Program-made: the position numbers and the translations under genes
Assembly: GCA_945936265.1 (NCBI GenBank)
Contig: CAMETB010000016.1
Span: forward strand, 1-16,263
Direction: 5' to 3'
Origin: an uncultured Clostridia bacterium
Lineage (GTDB): Bacteria > Bacillota > Clostridia > Oscillospirales > CAG-272
DNA: 16,263 bases
The notes under the pieces: model-generated
Seen by the model: the letters and a program-made list of their open reading frames with translations, nothing else
Told to the model about the DNA's origin: nothing
Databases searched by the model: none
Part shown: positions 1 through 8,084 of the stretch, in pieces
How the letters are laid out: the number at the start of each line of letters is the position of its first letter
How positions within the stretch are numbered: the stretch's first letter is position 1

Positions 1-458
1 ATCTGAAGCTCCCGTGCGGTCAGTTCGCAACTTTTTGCAAGCCCCAGCGTAACCTCGGGCACCTCGTCGGGATATACTCTCTCTCCGCCGAGCACCCTTT
101 TTATAAGCGACAGTATCGGTTCCTTGCTGAAATCCTTGTACCAAAAGCCCTCCACACCGATTTTTTTTGCGCGCTCCACGTAAGAACATTCGGGCATTGA
201 GGTAACTATTATGATTTTAATTTGCGGGTTTAACTTTTTTATTCGCTCCGCGGCAGATAGACCGCTTGACCCGTTTTTTGTTACCACGTCCATAAGAACG
301 AGGTCGATTTTTTGTTTAAGGCAGTATATATCGGCAACCGACGCATTGTCAATCGAAGCGACAAGTTCATATTCCTCCGAGGAATTTATAAAGCCCTCGA
401 GAAGCTGCCTCGGCATAGCCTGGTCCTCAACTATCATAATACGTGTTTTGTTTTCCAT
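1..458 (-). CDS. Response regulator, NarL/LuxR type (C-terminus cut by window edge)
   Basis: The visible 152 residues form a complete receiver domain and the first residues of a DNA-binding domain. The acidic pair is E11-D12, the phospho-acceptor is D57 (context LVLMD), the switch Thr/Ser is T86-S87 and the conserved lysine is K108. After a short linker the sequence reads CELTARELQ, which matches the start of a LuxR/GerE-type HTH (family consensus LTxRE). All phosphorylation residues are intact, so it should be a functional phospho-acceptor and transcription factor. The ATG follows the TAA of the upstream kinase with no gap, and its AGGAG ribosome site lies inside the kinase's last codons, which suggests translational coupling. 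The kinase at 459-1754 is the likely partner. Targets cannot be inferred, and the HTH core lies outside the window. Confidence 0.9.
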   Translation of the reverse strand, partial: MENKTRIMIVEDQAMPRQLLEGFINSSEEYELVASIDNASVADIYCLKQKIDLVLMDVVTKNGSSGLSAAERIKKLNPQIKIIIVTSMPECSYVERAKKIGVEGFWYKDFSKEPILSLIKRVLGGERVYPDEVPEVTLGLAKSCELTARELQ

Positions 459-1754
459 TTATAATCTCCTGTCTTTCAAAACGTGCAGAATAAGAGTAAA
501 TTCCGGCGTGCTTATTACAGTCATATCCCCGCCCTCGCGCTCCGTGACGGAACGGAGGGAGGAGAGCCCGCCGCCCTCGACTATCTCGGAGGAGGGAGGT
601 AACCCGTTGTTCTTTATTTTTACTTCATAGTGCGTGTCACTCTCACTCACAAAAACGTCGAGCCTGTCGCCTTTTGCGTGGCGCACGGCGTTTGTAAGAC
701 ATTCGTGCACGGCGTGGATGAGTATTTCGGCAACCGAGTTTTCGGGAATACGCTCCCCGATATAAGATACGGTAACGCCTATATCTTTTGCCGCCGAGAT
801 AAGATCGGAAAACTCGTCGGATGAGTCATCGTCCTCTTTTGCCTCATAGAGCATTTTTATGCTTTGCTCCCATAAGTCAATAAGCGATTCCTTGTTGTAT
901 TTTTCTTTTTCGGAGAGCGACCTTTTCGTTCTCAAAAGAAGCTCGCCCATACCGTCGTGTATCCTTACCTTTGCCTCGAGTATTTCTTTTTCCCTCGTTA
1001 GCTCCGTCACCTTTTCTCCGTATTCCCGTAGACGCTTATTCATTTTTGCAAGCTCCGTATTTTTCTCGGATAGAGAAGACGAGAGCAAATATTCCTCGGT
1101 TATATCTTCGCTTATAAGCTCATAAACCGTTTTTCCGTCCGCTTTGTGCTCGTTTTTCCTGTAAAGGCGTATTTCACCGTTTGGCAACTTTATAACTGAC
1201 GATTCGCCGCTTTTGGTAACCAAAACGCCTGTAATAACATTTCCCTCATCAATATTTTTGAGGAACACGGACGCATTAAATAGCGATTTTCCCGTTATTA
1301 TTTTTGATTCCTGCGCTATTTTTCGGTTCATAAGGACGGGCAAGCCCGTTTCGTCGTAAAAGCATATGCCGACGGGCAACTTGTCAAGGGCGTCTTTTAC
1401 CGACATCGAGGTAAGACGCGACTTTCTGCGCCTTATGGAGAGCGCAAGTATCAAAGAAGACAAAATTGCAAGAATAACCGTTATAATTATCGCAAGCACG
1501 GCGGGCATACGGTATGCGGATAATACAAAACCGTCGGGGGAGTATCCGAATTCCTTTATTAAAACTCCGTTGTAGAGCATACACAAAAAGGCAAACGATA
1601 CCGAGAGCAGAGTATATGCCGAGGCAGTAAAGCGAGCCTTTAATCTGTAAGAAGCACACATTATCGCGCACACAAGGCTCTCTATACATACAAGAAAGAG
1701 AATACATACCACGGCTTTGCAAATTGCGGGGGAGGTGTCGATAAAACTTGTCAT
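459..1754 (-). CDS. Membrane sensor histidine kinase (3 TM, PAS-like, HATPase)
   Basis: This is a 431-residue kinase. Three hydrophobic segments (about 11-33, 44-66, 84-107) are followed by a basic stretch, a PAS-like region (about 120-218, starting LPVGICFYDETG), a charged coiled coil (about 220-262) and a dimerisation/H-box segment RIHDGMGELL with likely phospho-acceptor H266. The C-terminal HATPase domain has an N-box HECLTNAVRHA (E351, N355) and a glycine-rich G2 (GGGLSSL, 394-400). The G1 box reads KNNG, with Asn where most kinases have Asp. Even so, the H and N boxes argue for an active enzyme, presumably phosphorylating the adjacent response regulator. The ATG overlaps the upstream TGA (ATGA) and follows a GAGGAGGG ribosome site. 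The signal is unknown. The membrane part is short and has no clear extracellular domain, so sensing may come from the multi-TM neighbour. Confidence 0.88.
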   Translation of the reverse strand: MTSFIDTSPAICKAVVCILFLVCIESLVCAIMCASYRLKARFTASAYTLLSVSFAFLCMLYNGVLIKEFGYSPDGFVLSAYRMPAVLAIIITVILAILSSLILALSIRRRKSRLTSMSVKDALDKLPVGICFYDETGLPVLMNRKIAQESKIITGKSLFNASVFLKNIDEGNVITGVLVTKSGESSVIKLPNGEIRLYRKNEHKADGKTVYELISEDITEEYLLSSSLSEKNTELAKMNKRLREYGEKVTELTREKEILEAKVRIHDGMGELLLRTKRSLSEKEKYNKESLIDLWEQSIKMLYEAKEDDDSSDEFSDLISAAKDIGVTVSYIGERIPENSVAEILIHAVHECLTNAVRHAKGDRLDVFVSESDTHYEVKIKNNGLPPSSEIVEGGGLSSLRSVTEREGGDMTVISTPEFTLILHVLKDRRL

Positions 1755-3409
1755 ATTCTGCCCTCCTCAAACGGTATCTGCATAGTCGCAAATATAGTGG
1801 AGTCCTGCTTTTCCACCTTGACGGTGGCGCCGATTTCTTTTAATTTGTCGCCGCCGTAATTTTCGGGTATCACAAGGGACGGGTTTTCCATCGATATGCG
1901 CAAAGATGCAAAGGCGTCTTTTACCGAAAGGGTCACAAAGCAGGCGGAAATATCGGGCAGGGCAAGTTCTATACATTCCTCAAAGAAATCGTATAAGGCG
2001 GCAACCGTACAGTAGGGGAGCGCCCCGCATCCCGTCTCTTTTACGGCAGACGATGCGCCGTAAAACGAAAGAGCGTCGAGCGATTCCGCAATGGCGTACG
2101 TAAGTTCTTTTGCGTTTGCCGTGCCTTTGTCGCCGATAATTGCAAGGTTGCTCCTTCTTTTTATGTACGCTCCGTATATAAGAGCGGTTTTCATCGCTTT
2201 TTCATACGGGGAGCCGCTTTTTGCACCGTCAAGTACGGAGCACACTTTGTCAAGACAGGGGCGCAGACTCTCTGATATTTCGTCGTAAAGTTTATTCAAA
2301 GCGGCAATTTTAGACTGTTTTGCCTTTATCTCGTTTTCAGAGGTAATAAGCACATTTTCTTCCGACAGAGTTTTTCCAATCTCTCTTATTTTTGAATTTA
2401 TGGAGTTTATGGCAGTCAGATCCTGCGACCAATAAACCGCACCTCCGCTTATTTCGCTACCGTAAAATTTGGTGTTTTCGTCAAGGTAAATATAAGAATT
2501 GCAAGATTCCTTCAACTGCTTCTTTGTTACCTGCGGCGCAGTTTTCGAGGCGAGGATTATATTTTTGTCTTTGTCGGTTATAATTGCGGATATACTTGCC
2601 GAATCAAAAAACATAGCATAGTCCTTATTTGACGGAATAAATCCGATATATATGAGGCTTTCGCATATCACGATAACCGAAAACAAAATGGTTTCCTGAA
2701 AATTATATATCTCTGTAGGAATGTACTCGCGGACAAATATGAGAGCAAAACAAACGGTAAAAGCAATGAGGGGTATCCACGCTTTTTTGCGACAGGCTGA
2801 ATTTCTGCACTTTATAAAAAGTAGCAAAACGTCTGCCGTAAATACGCAAACTATCCACGCCATAATTATAAAGTAACCGATTTTTCTCTCATAGACGGAG
2901 TTTGAGTTTACAAAGTCCGGCTGAAATGAAAATACCAACTGGTGCAAATCGTTCGTAAACACAAGCGCCACGAGCAGAAGCGGAGCAAGGAGCATAAGAT
3001 ACCATTTGCGGTTTATGGAAAAACCGTCGGGCTTTTCGGTTTCGATAATCGAAAATAAAAGAAATACGGGCGCAAAGCAAAGCGGAATATAAAACGAATA
3101 CCAAAGATACCTCGTTTCCACCTCGCCCGCGAAGAAACTGTATTTCAGAATTTTTATGAAAAGCATAAGCGCAAATGAGGCAACAGTCGCTATAAGACCG
3201 TTTCTTATACCCTTTATAGCCACACGCCGGACGAGCGATACGACCCACCACGCACACAGAGCGAAAAATATAATTTGTGCGCCAAAGAAAAAGATTTTCA
3301 TTAAATCAAGCGGCACATATTCGTCGCAATACTGCAAAATTCCCGCAATGATAAACAGTGCGGGTGCAACGATATAACCTGACGGAATTTTTCTGTCGTT
3401 TGCGTTCAT
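1751..3409 (-). CDS. 7TM-type sensor with degenerate histidine-kinase-like C-terminus
   Basis: This 552-residue protein has about seven or eight hydrophobic segments in residues 12-257 (roughly 12-30, 36-60, 72-92, 101-122, 136-152, 178-199, 210-226, 240-257), like the 7TM N-terminal region of some Clostridial histidine kinases. A PAS-like domain (about 262-335, ending AVYWSQDLTAIN) and a coiled coil (about 336-373) follow. Where a kinase would have its H-box the sequence is KLYDEISESLRP, with Tyr in place of His. The remaining C-terminus (about 405-549) has the length of an HATPase domain, but the expected N-box region reads FFEECIELAL, with no Asn, and no glycine-rich G boxes are seen. I infer a receptor or scaffold that cannot phosphorylate by itself and works through the kinase encoded next, with which it overlaps by ATGA. 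The start follows an AGAGGAAAG ribosome site and a promoter at 3464-3492. Comparison with Clostridial homologues is from memory. Confidence 0.8.
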   Translation of the reverse strand: MNANDRKIPSGYIVAPALFIIAGILQYCDEYVPLDLMKIFFFGAQIIFFALCAWWVVSLVRRVAIKGIRNGLIATVASFALMLFIKILKYSFFAGEVETRYLWYSFYIPLCFAPVFLLFSIIETEKPDGFSINRKWYLMLLAPLLLVALVFTNDLHQLVFSFQPDFVNSNSVYERKIGYFIIMAWIVCVFTADVLLLFIKCRNSACRKKAWIPLIAFTVCFALIFVREYIPTEIYNFQETILFSVIVICESLIYIGFIPSNKDYAMFFDSASISAIITDKDKNIILASKTAPQVTKKQLKESCNSYIYLDENTKFYGSEISGGAVYWSQDLTAINSINSKIREIGKTLSEENVLITSENEIKAKQSKIAALNKLYDEISESLRPCLDKVCSVLDGAKSGSPYEKAMKTALIYGAYIKRRSNLAIIGDKGTANAKELTYAIAESLDALSFYGASSAVKETGCGALPYCTVAALYDFFEECIELALPDISACFVTLSVKDAFASLRISMENPSLVIPENYGGDKLKEIGATVKVEKQDSTIFATMQIPFEEGRI

Positions 3410-3463
3410 TTTGACTTTCCTCTGCCGTTTTGATTTTATGCCGTGAAAAGCTCTTTCAATTAT

Positions 3464-3492
3464 ATGATACCATAAAGAAAATCCATTTACAA
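3464..3492 (-). promoter_or_regulatory. Sigma-A-like promoter of the sensor/kinase/regulator operon
   Basis: On the minus strand the -35 is TTGTAA, followed by a 17-base spacer and TATCAT as -10. A TGG just before the -10 fits an extended -10 element. It lies 55 bases upstream of the sensor start codon, downstream of the folA terminator, so the signalling operon probably has its own transcript. Confidence 0.6.
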
Positions 3493-3528
3493 TATTTTTA
3501 ATAAGGCTTCAAAAAATATTTTCAAAGC

Positions 3529-3554
3529 AAAAATGCGGCGTGCGCCGCATTTTT
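3529..3554 (-). terminator. Intrinsic terminator of thyA-folA
   Basis: A perfect 12-bp inverted repeat, with 7 GC pairs in its inner part and two bases between the arms, has an A run on one side and a T run on the other. On the minus strand it ends in five T. It overlaps the last base of the folA stop codon and precedes the sensor operon promoter. The symmetry of the A/T flanks would allow function in either direction, but only minus-strand genes flank it. Confidence 0.8.
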
Positions 3555-4066
3555 TATATAAGTTTTTCAAGTGGGAGGGGATTTAAGTTTTTGTAGGTTG
3601 TAAAGGCTATCGTGTAGCCGTTTGTTTCAAAATTTTCGGACTTATACACAAGTTCAAAATCCGGGTTTTTATCGAGATTTTCGTAAAAGGCCTCGGCGCC
3701 TCCGTCGGCGTCAACCTTGGTAACCAGAATCTCCTCGCAGTAAGGGAGCATCGTTTTATAAAACATCGCTCCGCCTATTACGTAAACGTCGCCGTCCTCC
3801 TTGCAAAGAACGCCGAAGAGTTCTTTAAGAGTATGCACGCACAAAGCGTCCTCCCGCTCGATTCCGTCGGGGCACAGGACGATATTTTTTCTGTCCTTTA
3901 ACGCTTTTCCGCTGGGGAAAGACAAAAGAGTGTTATACCCCATACAAACGGTCTTGCCGAGCGTGTGCTCCTTGAAAAATTTCATATCGAGGGGCAGGCG
4001 GAACAAAAGATCGTTATTTTTTCCGATACCCCATTTTTTATCAACCGCAACGATGGCTCTTATCAT
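3554..4066 (-). CDS. folA: Dihydrofolate reductase
   Basis: This protein reduces dihydrofolate to tetrahydrofolate with NADPH in the cytoplasm. At 170 residues it has normal bacterial length. Family marks are the N-terminal IVAVDKKWGIG loop, the substrate-binding acid D27 in LPLDMKFF (equivalent to E. coli Asp27), the nucleotide segment GKTVCMGYNT (37-46) and the VYVIGGAMFY strand-turn (95-104). The usual LPW before the active-site helix reads LLF here. The ATG overlaps the thyA stop (ATGA), with the ribosome site GGAGGTGG in thyA's last codons, so translation is probably coupled. This matches the metabolic logic: ThyA consumes methylene-THF and yields the dihydrofolate that this enzyme recycles. 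The last codons run into the intrinsic terminator. Confidence 0.96.
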   Translation of the reverse strand: MIRAIVAVDKKWGIGKNNDLLFRLPLDMKFFKEHTLGKTVCMGYNTLLSFPSGKALKDRKNIVLCPDGIEREDALCVHTLKELFGVLCKEDGDVYVIGGAMFYKTMLPYCEEILVTKVDADGGAEAFYENLDKNPDFELVYKSENFETNGYTIAFTTYKNLNPLPLEKLI

Positions 4067-4893
4067 ATAGCCACCTCCAGACGCTCTTTAAGCGGTGTTG
4101 CCTGATAGTTTTCAAGCACGAAATCGTCGGGCGTGAATTTATAAAAATCGTCGATGTCGGGATTTATTATAAGTTTCGGCGCGGGATATTCGGTGTTTCC
4201 GAGCATTTCCTTAACCGAGGGAATATGGCGGTCATATATGTGTGCGTCGGCTATTACGTGAACAAATTCGCCCGCTTTAAGACCAGTCACCTGCGCAAAC
4301 ATCATAAGAAGTGCGGAGTATTGCATAACGTTCCAGTTGTTTGCAACCGCCATATCGTTTGAGCGCTGATTGAGAATGCCGTTGAGCTTGCCGCCTGCGA
4401 CGTTGAACGTCATAGAGTATGCGCACGGATAAAGGTTCATCTCGTGCAGATCTTCAAAATTATATATGTTGGTAAGTATCCTTCTCGATGCGGGGTTATT
4501 TTTAAGATCGAAAAGAACTCTGTCAACCTGATCAAACTCGCCCTCGGGATATACGTGCTTTATGCCGAGCTGATAGCCGTACGCTTTTCCGATAGTGCCG
4601 TCCTCGCCTGCCCAGCTGTCCCATATATGAGAGTGCAGATCGGCAATTCTGTTGGATTTTTTCTGCCATATCCAAAGTATTTCGTCAATAGCATTTTTGA
4701 AATTCTGCTTGCGCAAGGTCATTATCGGAAATTCTTTTGAAAGATCATAGCGGTTTACTATGCAGAATTTTTTTATCGTGTGGGCGGGTGTGCCGTCGTG
4801 CCACCTCGGGCGCACGTTCATATCGGTGTCCCACACTCCGTTTTCTAAAATGTCCGTAATATTCTCTCTGAAAACCTTATCGGCGTAGCTCAT
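4063..4893 (-). CDS. thyA: Thymidylate synthase, Bacillus/phi3T-like ThyA type
   Basis: This enzyme methylates dUMP to dTMP using methylene-tetrahydrofolate. From the chosen start it is 276 residues. The catalytic cysteine is C157 in LYPCAYSMTF. dUMP-site residues include R177-S178 (QRSNDMAVANNWN) and H218/Y220 (DAHIYDRH). The loops IWDSWAGEDGTIGKAYG (90-106) and NNPASRR (132-138) are typical. The cysteine context is not the common PCHxxxQF of E. coli-type enzymes. It resembles B. subtilis ThyA (PCVYETQW, from memory), so I read it as an active member of that branch. The frame stays open five codons further to a TTG at 4908, but the ribosome site overlaps that TTG and sits 7 bases before the ATG at 4893, so the ATG is preferred. 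First gene of the thyA-folA operon. Confidence 0.96.
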   Translation of the reverse strand: MSYADKVFRENITDILENGVWDTDMNVRPRWHDGTPAHTIKKFCIVNRYDLSKEFPIMTLRKQNFKNAIDEILWIWQKKSNRIADLHSHIWDSWAGEDGTIGKAYGYQLGIKHVYPEGEFDQVDRVLFDLKNNPASRRILTNIYNFEDLHEMNLYPCAYSMTFNVAGGKLNGILNQRSNDMAVANNWNVMQYSALLMMFAQVTGLKAGEFVHVIADAHIYDRHIPSVKEMLGNTEYPAPKLIINPDIDDFYKFTPDDFVLENYQATPLKERLEVAI

Positions 4894-4900
4894 GTCGTAT

Positions 4901-4906
4901 TCCTCC
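4901..4906 (-). promoter_or_regulatory. thyA ribosome binding site deciding the start
   Basis: GGAGGA on the minus strand ends 7 bases before the ATG at 4893. The alternative upstream TTG (4908) directly abuts this site and could not be initiated by it. Confidence 0.8.
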
Positions 4907-4932
4907 AAATAATCGGTTAATAAGTCTAATTT

Positions 4933-4961
4933 ATTATAACTCGAAAATGCGCACGTGTCAA
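4933..4961 (-). promoter_or_regulatory. Perfect-consensus sigma-A promoter of thyA-folA
   Basis: On the minus strand it reads TTGACA, exactly 17 bases, then TATAAT: a full match to the consensus for both hexamers and the spacing. The -10 lies 39 bases from the thyA start codon. This predicts strong, activator-independent transcription. It is back to back with the lepA promoter, with 27 bases between the two -35 boxes. Confidence 0.9.
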
Positions 4962-4988
4962 GAGCGTAAAACCTCGTAAATAAAATAC

Positions 4989-5017
4989 TTGCATAAAAGT
5001 ATAAATTGTGCTAAAAT
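4989..5017 (+). promoter_or_regulatory. Sigma-A promoter of lepA-hemW
   Basis: TTGCAT, 17 bases, TAAAAT. The -10 ends 32 bases before the lepA ATG. The AAAGGG ribosome site is at 5036-5041. Confidence 0.75.
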
Positions 5018-5049
5018 AACCTTGTATTTTTTCCGAAAGGGATTTTAAG

Positions 5050-6867
5050 ATGAACGAAAGACAAAAAAGCATAAGGAATTTCTCCATAATAGCTCATATA
5101 GATCACGGCAAATCGACCCTTGCCGACAGAATACTTGAGTATTCAAACGCCGTTTCCAAGAGGGAGATGGAGGAACAGCTCCTTGACAATATGGACCTTG
5201 AAAGAGAAAGAGGAATAACCATAAAGGCAAGAGCCGTAAGGATAAATTATACACACAGGGACGGGAAAAAGTACGTCCTTAACCTTATCGACACCCCCGG
5301 TCACGTCGATTTTAACTACGAGGTTTCACGCTCTCTCAAAGCGTGCGAGGGTGCGCTGCTTGTCGTTGACGCAACGCAGGGTATCGAGGCGCAGACGCTT
5401 GCAAACGCATATCTTGCCGCCGACTGTAATCTTGAAATAGTACCGGTAATAAACAAAATAGACCTGCCCTCCGCAGACGTTGAAAGAGTAACCGGCGAAA
5501 TAGAGGACGTTATAGGAATACCGGCGCAGGGGTGCCCCGCGGTATCGGCAAAAGCGGGTATCAATATCGACAAAGTCCTTGACGCGATAATCGATGAAAT
5601 TCCCTGCCCGCAGGGAGATGAAAACGCACCGCTTAAATGTCTCATATTTGACTCTTATTATAATTCCTATCTCGGAGTAGTGGTCTACGTCCGCGTCGTT
5701 GACGGAACTCTTAAAGCAGGCGACAGAATAAGACTTATGAGCACGGGTGCGGAGTATGACGTTGTTGACGTCGGCTATATGAACGCATTCGGGCTTGAAA
5801 AAGCAGACGCGCTTTACGCAGGCGATGTCGGATATATTACGGCGAGCATAAAGGACGTCAGCGAAACACGCGTCGGCGATACCGTCACCACGGCAGAGGG
5901 CGGGGCAAAAGAGCCGCTCCACGGCTTCAAAAAGGCACTCCCCATGGTCTTTTCGGGCATATATCCCGCAGACGGCGCAAGGTATAACGATTTAAGGGAC
6001 GCTCTTGAAAAACTGAAATTGAATGACGCCGCACTCTCCTTTGAGCCGGAAACCTCTGTCGCACTCGGCTTTGGCTTCAGATGCGGGTTTTTAGGGCTTT
6101 TGCATATGGAAATAATACAGGAGCGTCTTGAGAGAGAGTTCAACCTTGACCTTATAACCACAGCGCCGAGCGTTATATACAAGGTAGTAAAAACGAACGG
6201 CGAAACCGTGATGGTAGATAACCCGTCAAACTATCCGTCTGCCGATACCATAGCCACCGCATACGAGCCTACCGTAAAGGCGAGCATAATAACCCCCTCG
6301 GAGTTTGTCGGTGGCATCATGGATCTGTGTCAGGACAGGCGAGGCGTTTTCAAGGATATGAAATACCTTGATCCTACAAGGGTCGAACTTCACTATATTC
6401 TGCCGCTTAATGAAATAGTTTACGACTTTTTCGACGCATTAAAGAGCAAGAGCAAGGGATATGCGTCACTCGACTACGAATTCTCGGAATATGTGCCGAG
6501 CAGTCTTGTTAAACTTGATTTCCTCCTGAACGGAGAACTTGTCGATGCGCTCACGTTTATAGTCCATACCGACAAGGCGTACGCGAGGGCGAGAAAAATA
6601 GCGGAGAAGTTAAAGGACAATATCTCCCGTCAGCTTTTTGAAATACCGATACAGGCGGCAATAGGCTCCAAGGTAAGAGCGAGAGACACCGTAAAGGCGC
6701 TTAGAAAGGACGTCCTTGCAAAATGCTACGGCGGTGATATAACGAGAAAGAAGAAGCTCCTCGAAAAGCAAAAAGAGGGCAAGAAGAAAATGCGCCGCTT
6801 AGGCTCTGTCGAGGTAACGCCCGAGGCGTTTATGGCGGTGCTTAAACTTGATGACGACGACAAATGA
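5050..6867 (+). CDS. lepA: Elongation factor 4 (LepA) GTPase
   Basis: LepA/EF4 is a ribosome-associated translational GTPase that acts on stalled or mistranslocated ribosomes and in initiation. The protein has 605 residues, the normal family length. The G domain shows the P-loop AHIDHGKST (15-23), switch I RGITIK (54-59), switch II DTPGHVDF (81-88) and the NKID guanine-specificity motif (135-138). EF-G-like domains follow, and the LepA-specific C-terminus is present (about 490-600, with the basic YGGDITRKKKLLEKQKEGKK stretch typical of the family). There is no frameshift or truncation. The start has an AAAGGG site 8 bases upstream and a good promoter. The stop codon overlaps the hemW start (ATGA), so the two are co-transcribed. 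In B. subtilis lepA and the hemN-like gene (now called hemW) are likewise adjacent. Confidence 0.98.
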   Translation: MNERQKSIRNFSIIAHIDHGKSTLADRILEYSNAVSKREMEEQLLDNMDLERERGITIKARAVRINYTHRDGKKYVLNLIDTPGHVDFNYEVSRSLKACEGALLVVDATQGIEAQTLANAYLAADCNLEIVPVINKIDLPSADVERVTGEIEDVIGIPAQGCPAVSAKAGINIDKVLDAIIDEIPCPQGDENAPLKCLIFDSYYNSYLGVVVYVRVVDGTLKAGDRIRLMSTGAEYDVVDVGYMNAFGLEKADALYAGDVGYITASIKDVSETRVGDTVTTAEGGAKEPLHGFKKALPMVFSGIYPADGARYNDLRDALEKLKLNDAALSFEPETSVALGFGFRCGFLGLLHMEIIQERLEREFNLDLITTAPSVIYKVVKTNGETVMVDNPSNYPSADTIATAYEPTVKASIITPSEFVGGIMDLCQDRRGVFKDMKYLDPTRVELHYILPLNEIVYDFFDALKSKSKGYASLDYEFSEYVPSSLVKLDFLLNGELVDALTFIVHTDKAYARARKIAEKLKDNISRQLFEIPIQAAIGSKVRARDTVKALRKDVLAKCYGGDITRKKKLLEKQKEGKKKMRRLGSVEVTPEAFMAVLKLDDDDK

Positions 6868-8054
6868 TGAATGCTGATAAAATACAAAAATCCGTAAGAG
6901 GTGTCGATAATCTCGGAATATATATACACGTTCCGTTCTGCGCAAAGAAGTGCAATTATTGCGATTTTTACTCGTGCGAGCCAAATTGTGCAGGCAATAT
7001 TTCAGAGTATATCGACGCTCTTTGTAAGCATATAAAAGCGGAGGCGCCTGCTTACAGAAAAAGAACGGTTGATACAGTCTTTATAGGTGGGGGAACACCT
7101 TCACTCGTCTTGCCGAAAGATTTTGAAAAACTTGCAAAAACGATATGGGAGTCCTTTAATCTCACACAAGATGCCGAGTTTTCAATGGAGGCTAACCCAG
7201 GTACTCTCTCCGAGGAAAAACTCCGCACGTACAAAAATTGCGGAGTAAACCGGTTGAGCATAGGACTTCAAAGTGCTGACGACGAGGAACTTGAAACCCT
7301 TGGGCGTATCCATACCTTTGACGATTTCAAGGAAAATTTTCTCCTTGCAAGAAGATGCGGATTTGACAATATAAACGTCGATATTATGTACGGGCTACCC
7401 GACGAAAGTATCGAAAAAATATCAAAAACGCTTGACAAAGTGTCGGAATTTCCTCCGGAACACATTTCTGCCTATTGCCTTAAAATAGAAGAAAATACTC
7501 CGTTTTTCGATATTAAAGACACTCTTTCAATTCCCGATGACGACAAAATATGCGACACATATCTTACAATTTGCGATAAATTAAAAGATTACGGATATGA
7601 ACAATACGAAATAAGCAACTTTTCAAAGACAGGATACAGGTGCCGACATAATCTTAAATACTGGAACGACGAGGAATATATCGGTTTTGGACCGTCAGCA
7701 CATTCGTTTTTTAACGGAAGACGATATTTTTACGATAACAGTACGGAAAAGTACGTATCGTCACTCCGTTCGGACATTTTACCCTTGAAAGTGTGGGAAA
7801 ATAAGCAAAAGAAAAGTAATGAGGACGATGCCGATGAGTATATAATGCTTAAAATGCGCCTCTTTGACGGCATTGACGCAGAGGAGTTTTTTGACAAATT
7901 CGGGGTCTCCTTTGAAGAATATACGGGCGGTGTGCAAAAATATATTCTCGGCGGATATATGGAAAAGTGCGCAGAAGTGTACAGATTTACCCCGAAGGGC
8001 TTTTTTGTCAGCAACTTCATACTTTCAGATATTTTGCATTTTAACAATAAATAA
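6864..8054 (+). CDS. hemW: HemW-type radical SAM heme chaperone
   Basis: This is a 396-residue radical SAM protein, often labelled oxygen-independent coproporphyrinogen oxidase-like. The cluster motif is C26-x3-C30-x2-C33 followed by D-F. True HemN has a further Cys two residues after the third, so Phe here points to HemW, which hands heme to apoproteins. Other marks are GGGTPS (75-80, SAM contact), EANPGTL and NRLSIGLQS in the barrel, and a HemN_C-like tail from about residue 290 onward. No heme biosynthesis gene is visible in the window, so the in vivo substrate is open. No good ribosome site precedes the ATG, and an in-frame second ATG follows directly. Expression probably relies on coupling to lepA through the 4-base overlap. 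Confidence 0.93.
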   Translation: MMNADKIQKSVRGVDNLGIYIHVPFCAKKCNYCDFYSCEPNCAGNISEYIDALCKHIKAEAPAYRKRTVDTVFIGGGTPSLVLPKDFEKLAKTIWESFNLTQDAEFSMEANPGTLSEEKLRTYKNCGVNRLSIGLQSADDEELETLGRIHTFDDFKENFLLARRCGFDNINVDIMYGLPDESIEKISKTLDKVSEFPPEHISAYCLKIEENTPFFDIKDTLSIPDDDKICDTYLTICDKLKDYGYEQYEISNFSKTGYRCRHNLKYWNDEEYIGFGPSAHSFFNGRRYFYDNSTEKYVSSLRSDILPLKVWENKQKKSNEDDADEYIMLKMRLFDGIDAEEFFDKFGVSFEEYTGGVQKYILGGYMEKCAEVYRFTPKGFFVSNFILSDILHFNNK

Positions 8055-8084
8055 TGGCAAAACTTATCTTGTATTTTGCAATCT

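Noticed and set aside
4894..4908. TTG as an upstream thyA start adding five residues
   Set aside because: The GGAGGA ribosome site overlaps this TTG, so it cannot serve it. The ATG at 4893 has ideal spacing.
5326..5922. A 198-residue open frame on the minus strand
   Set aside because: It is antisense to the conserved lepA G domain, and its Cys/Arg/Tyr-rich translation matches no family I know.
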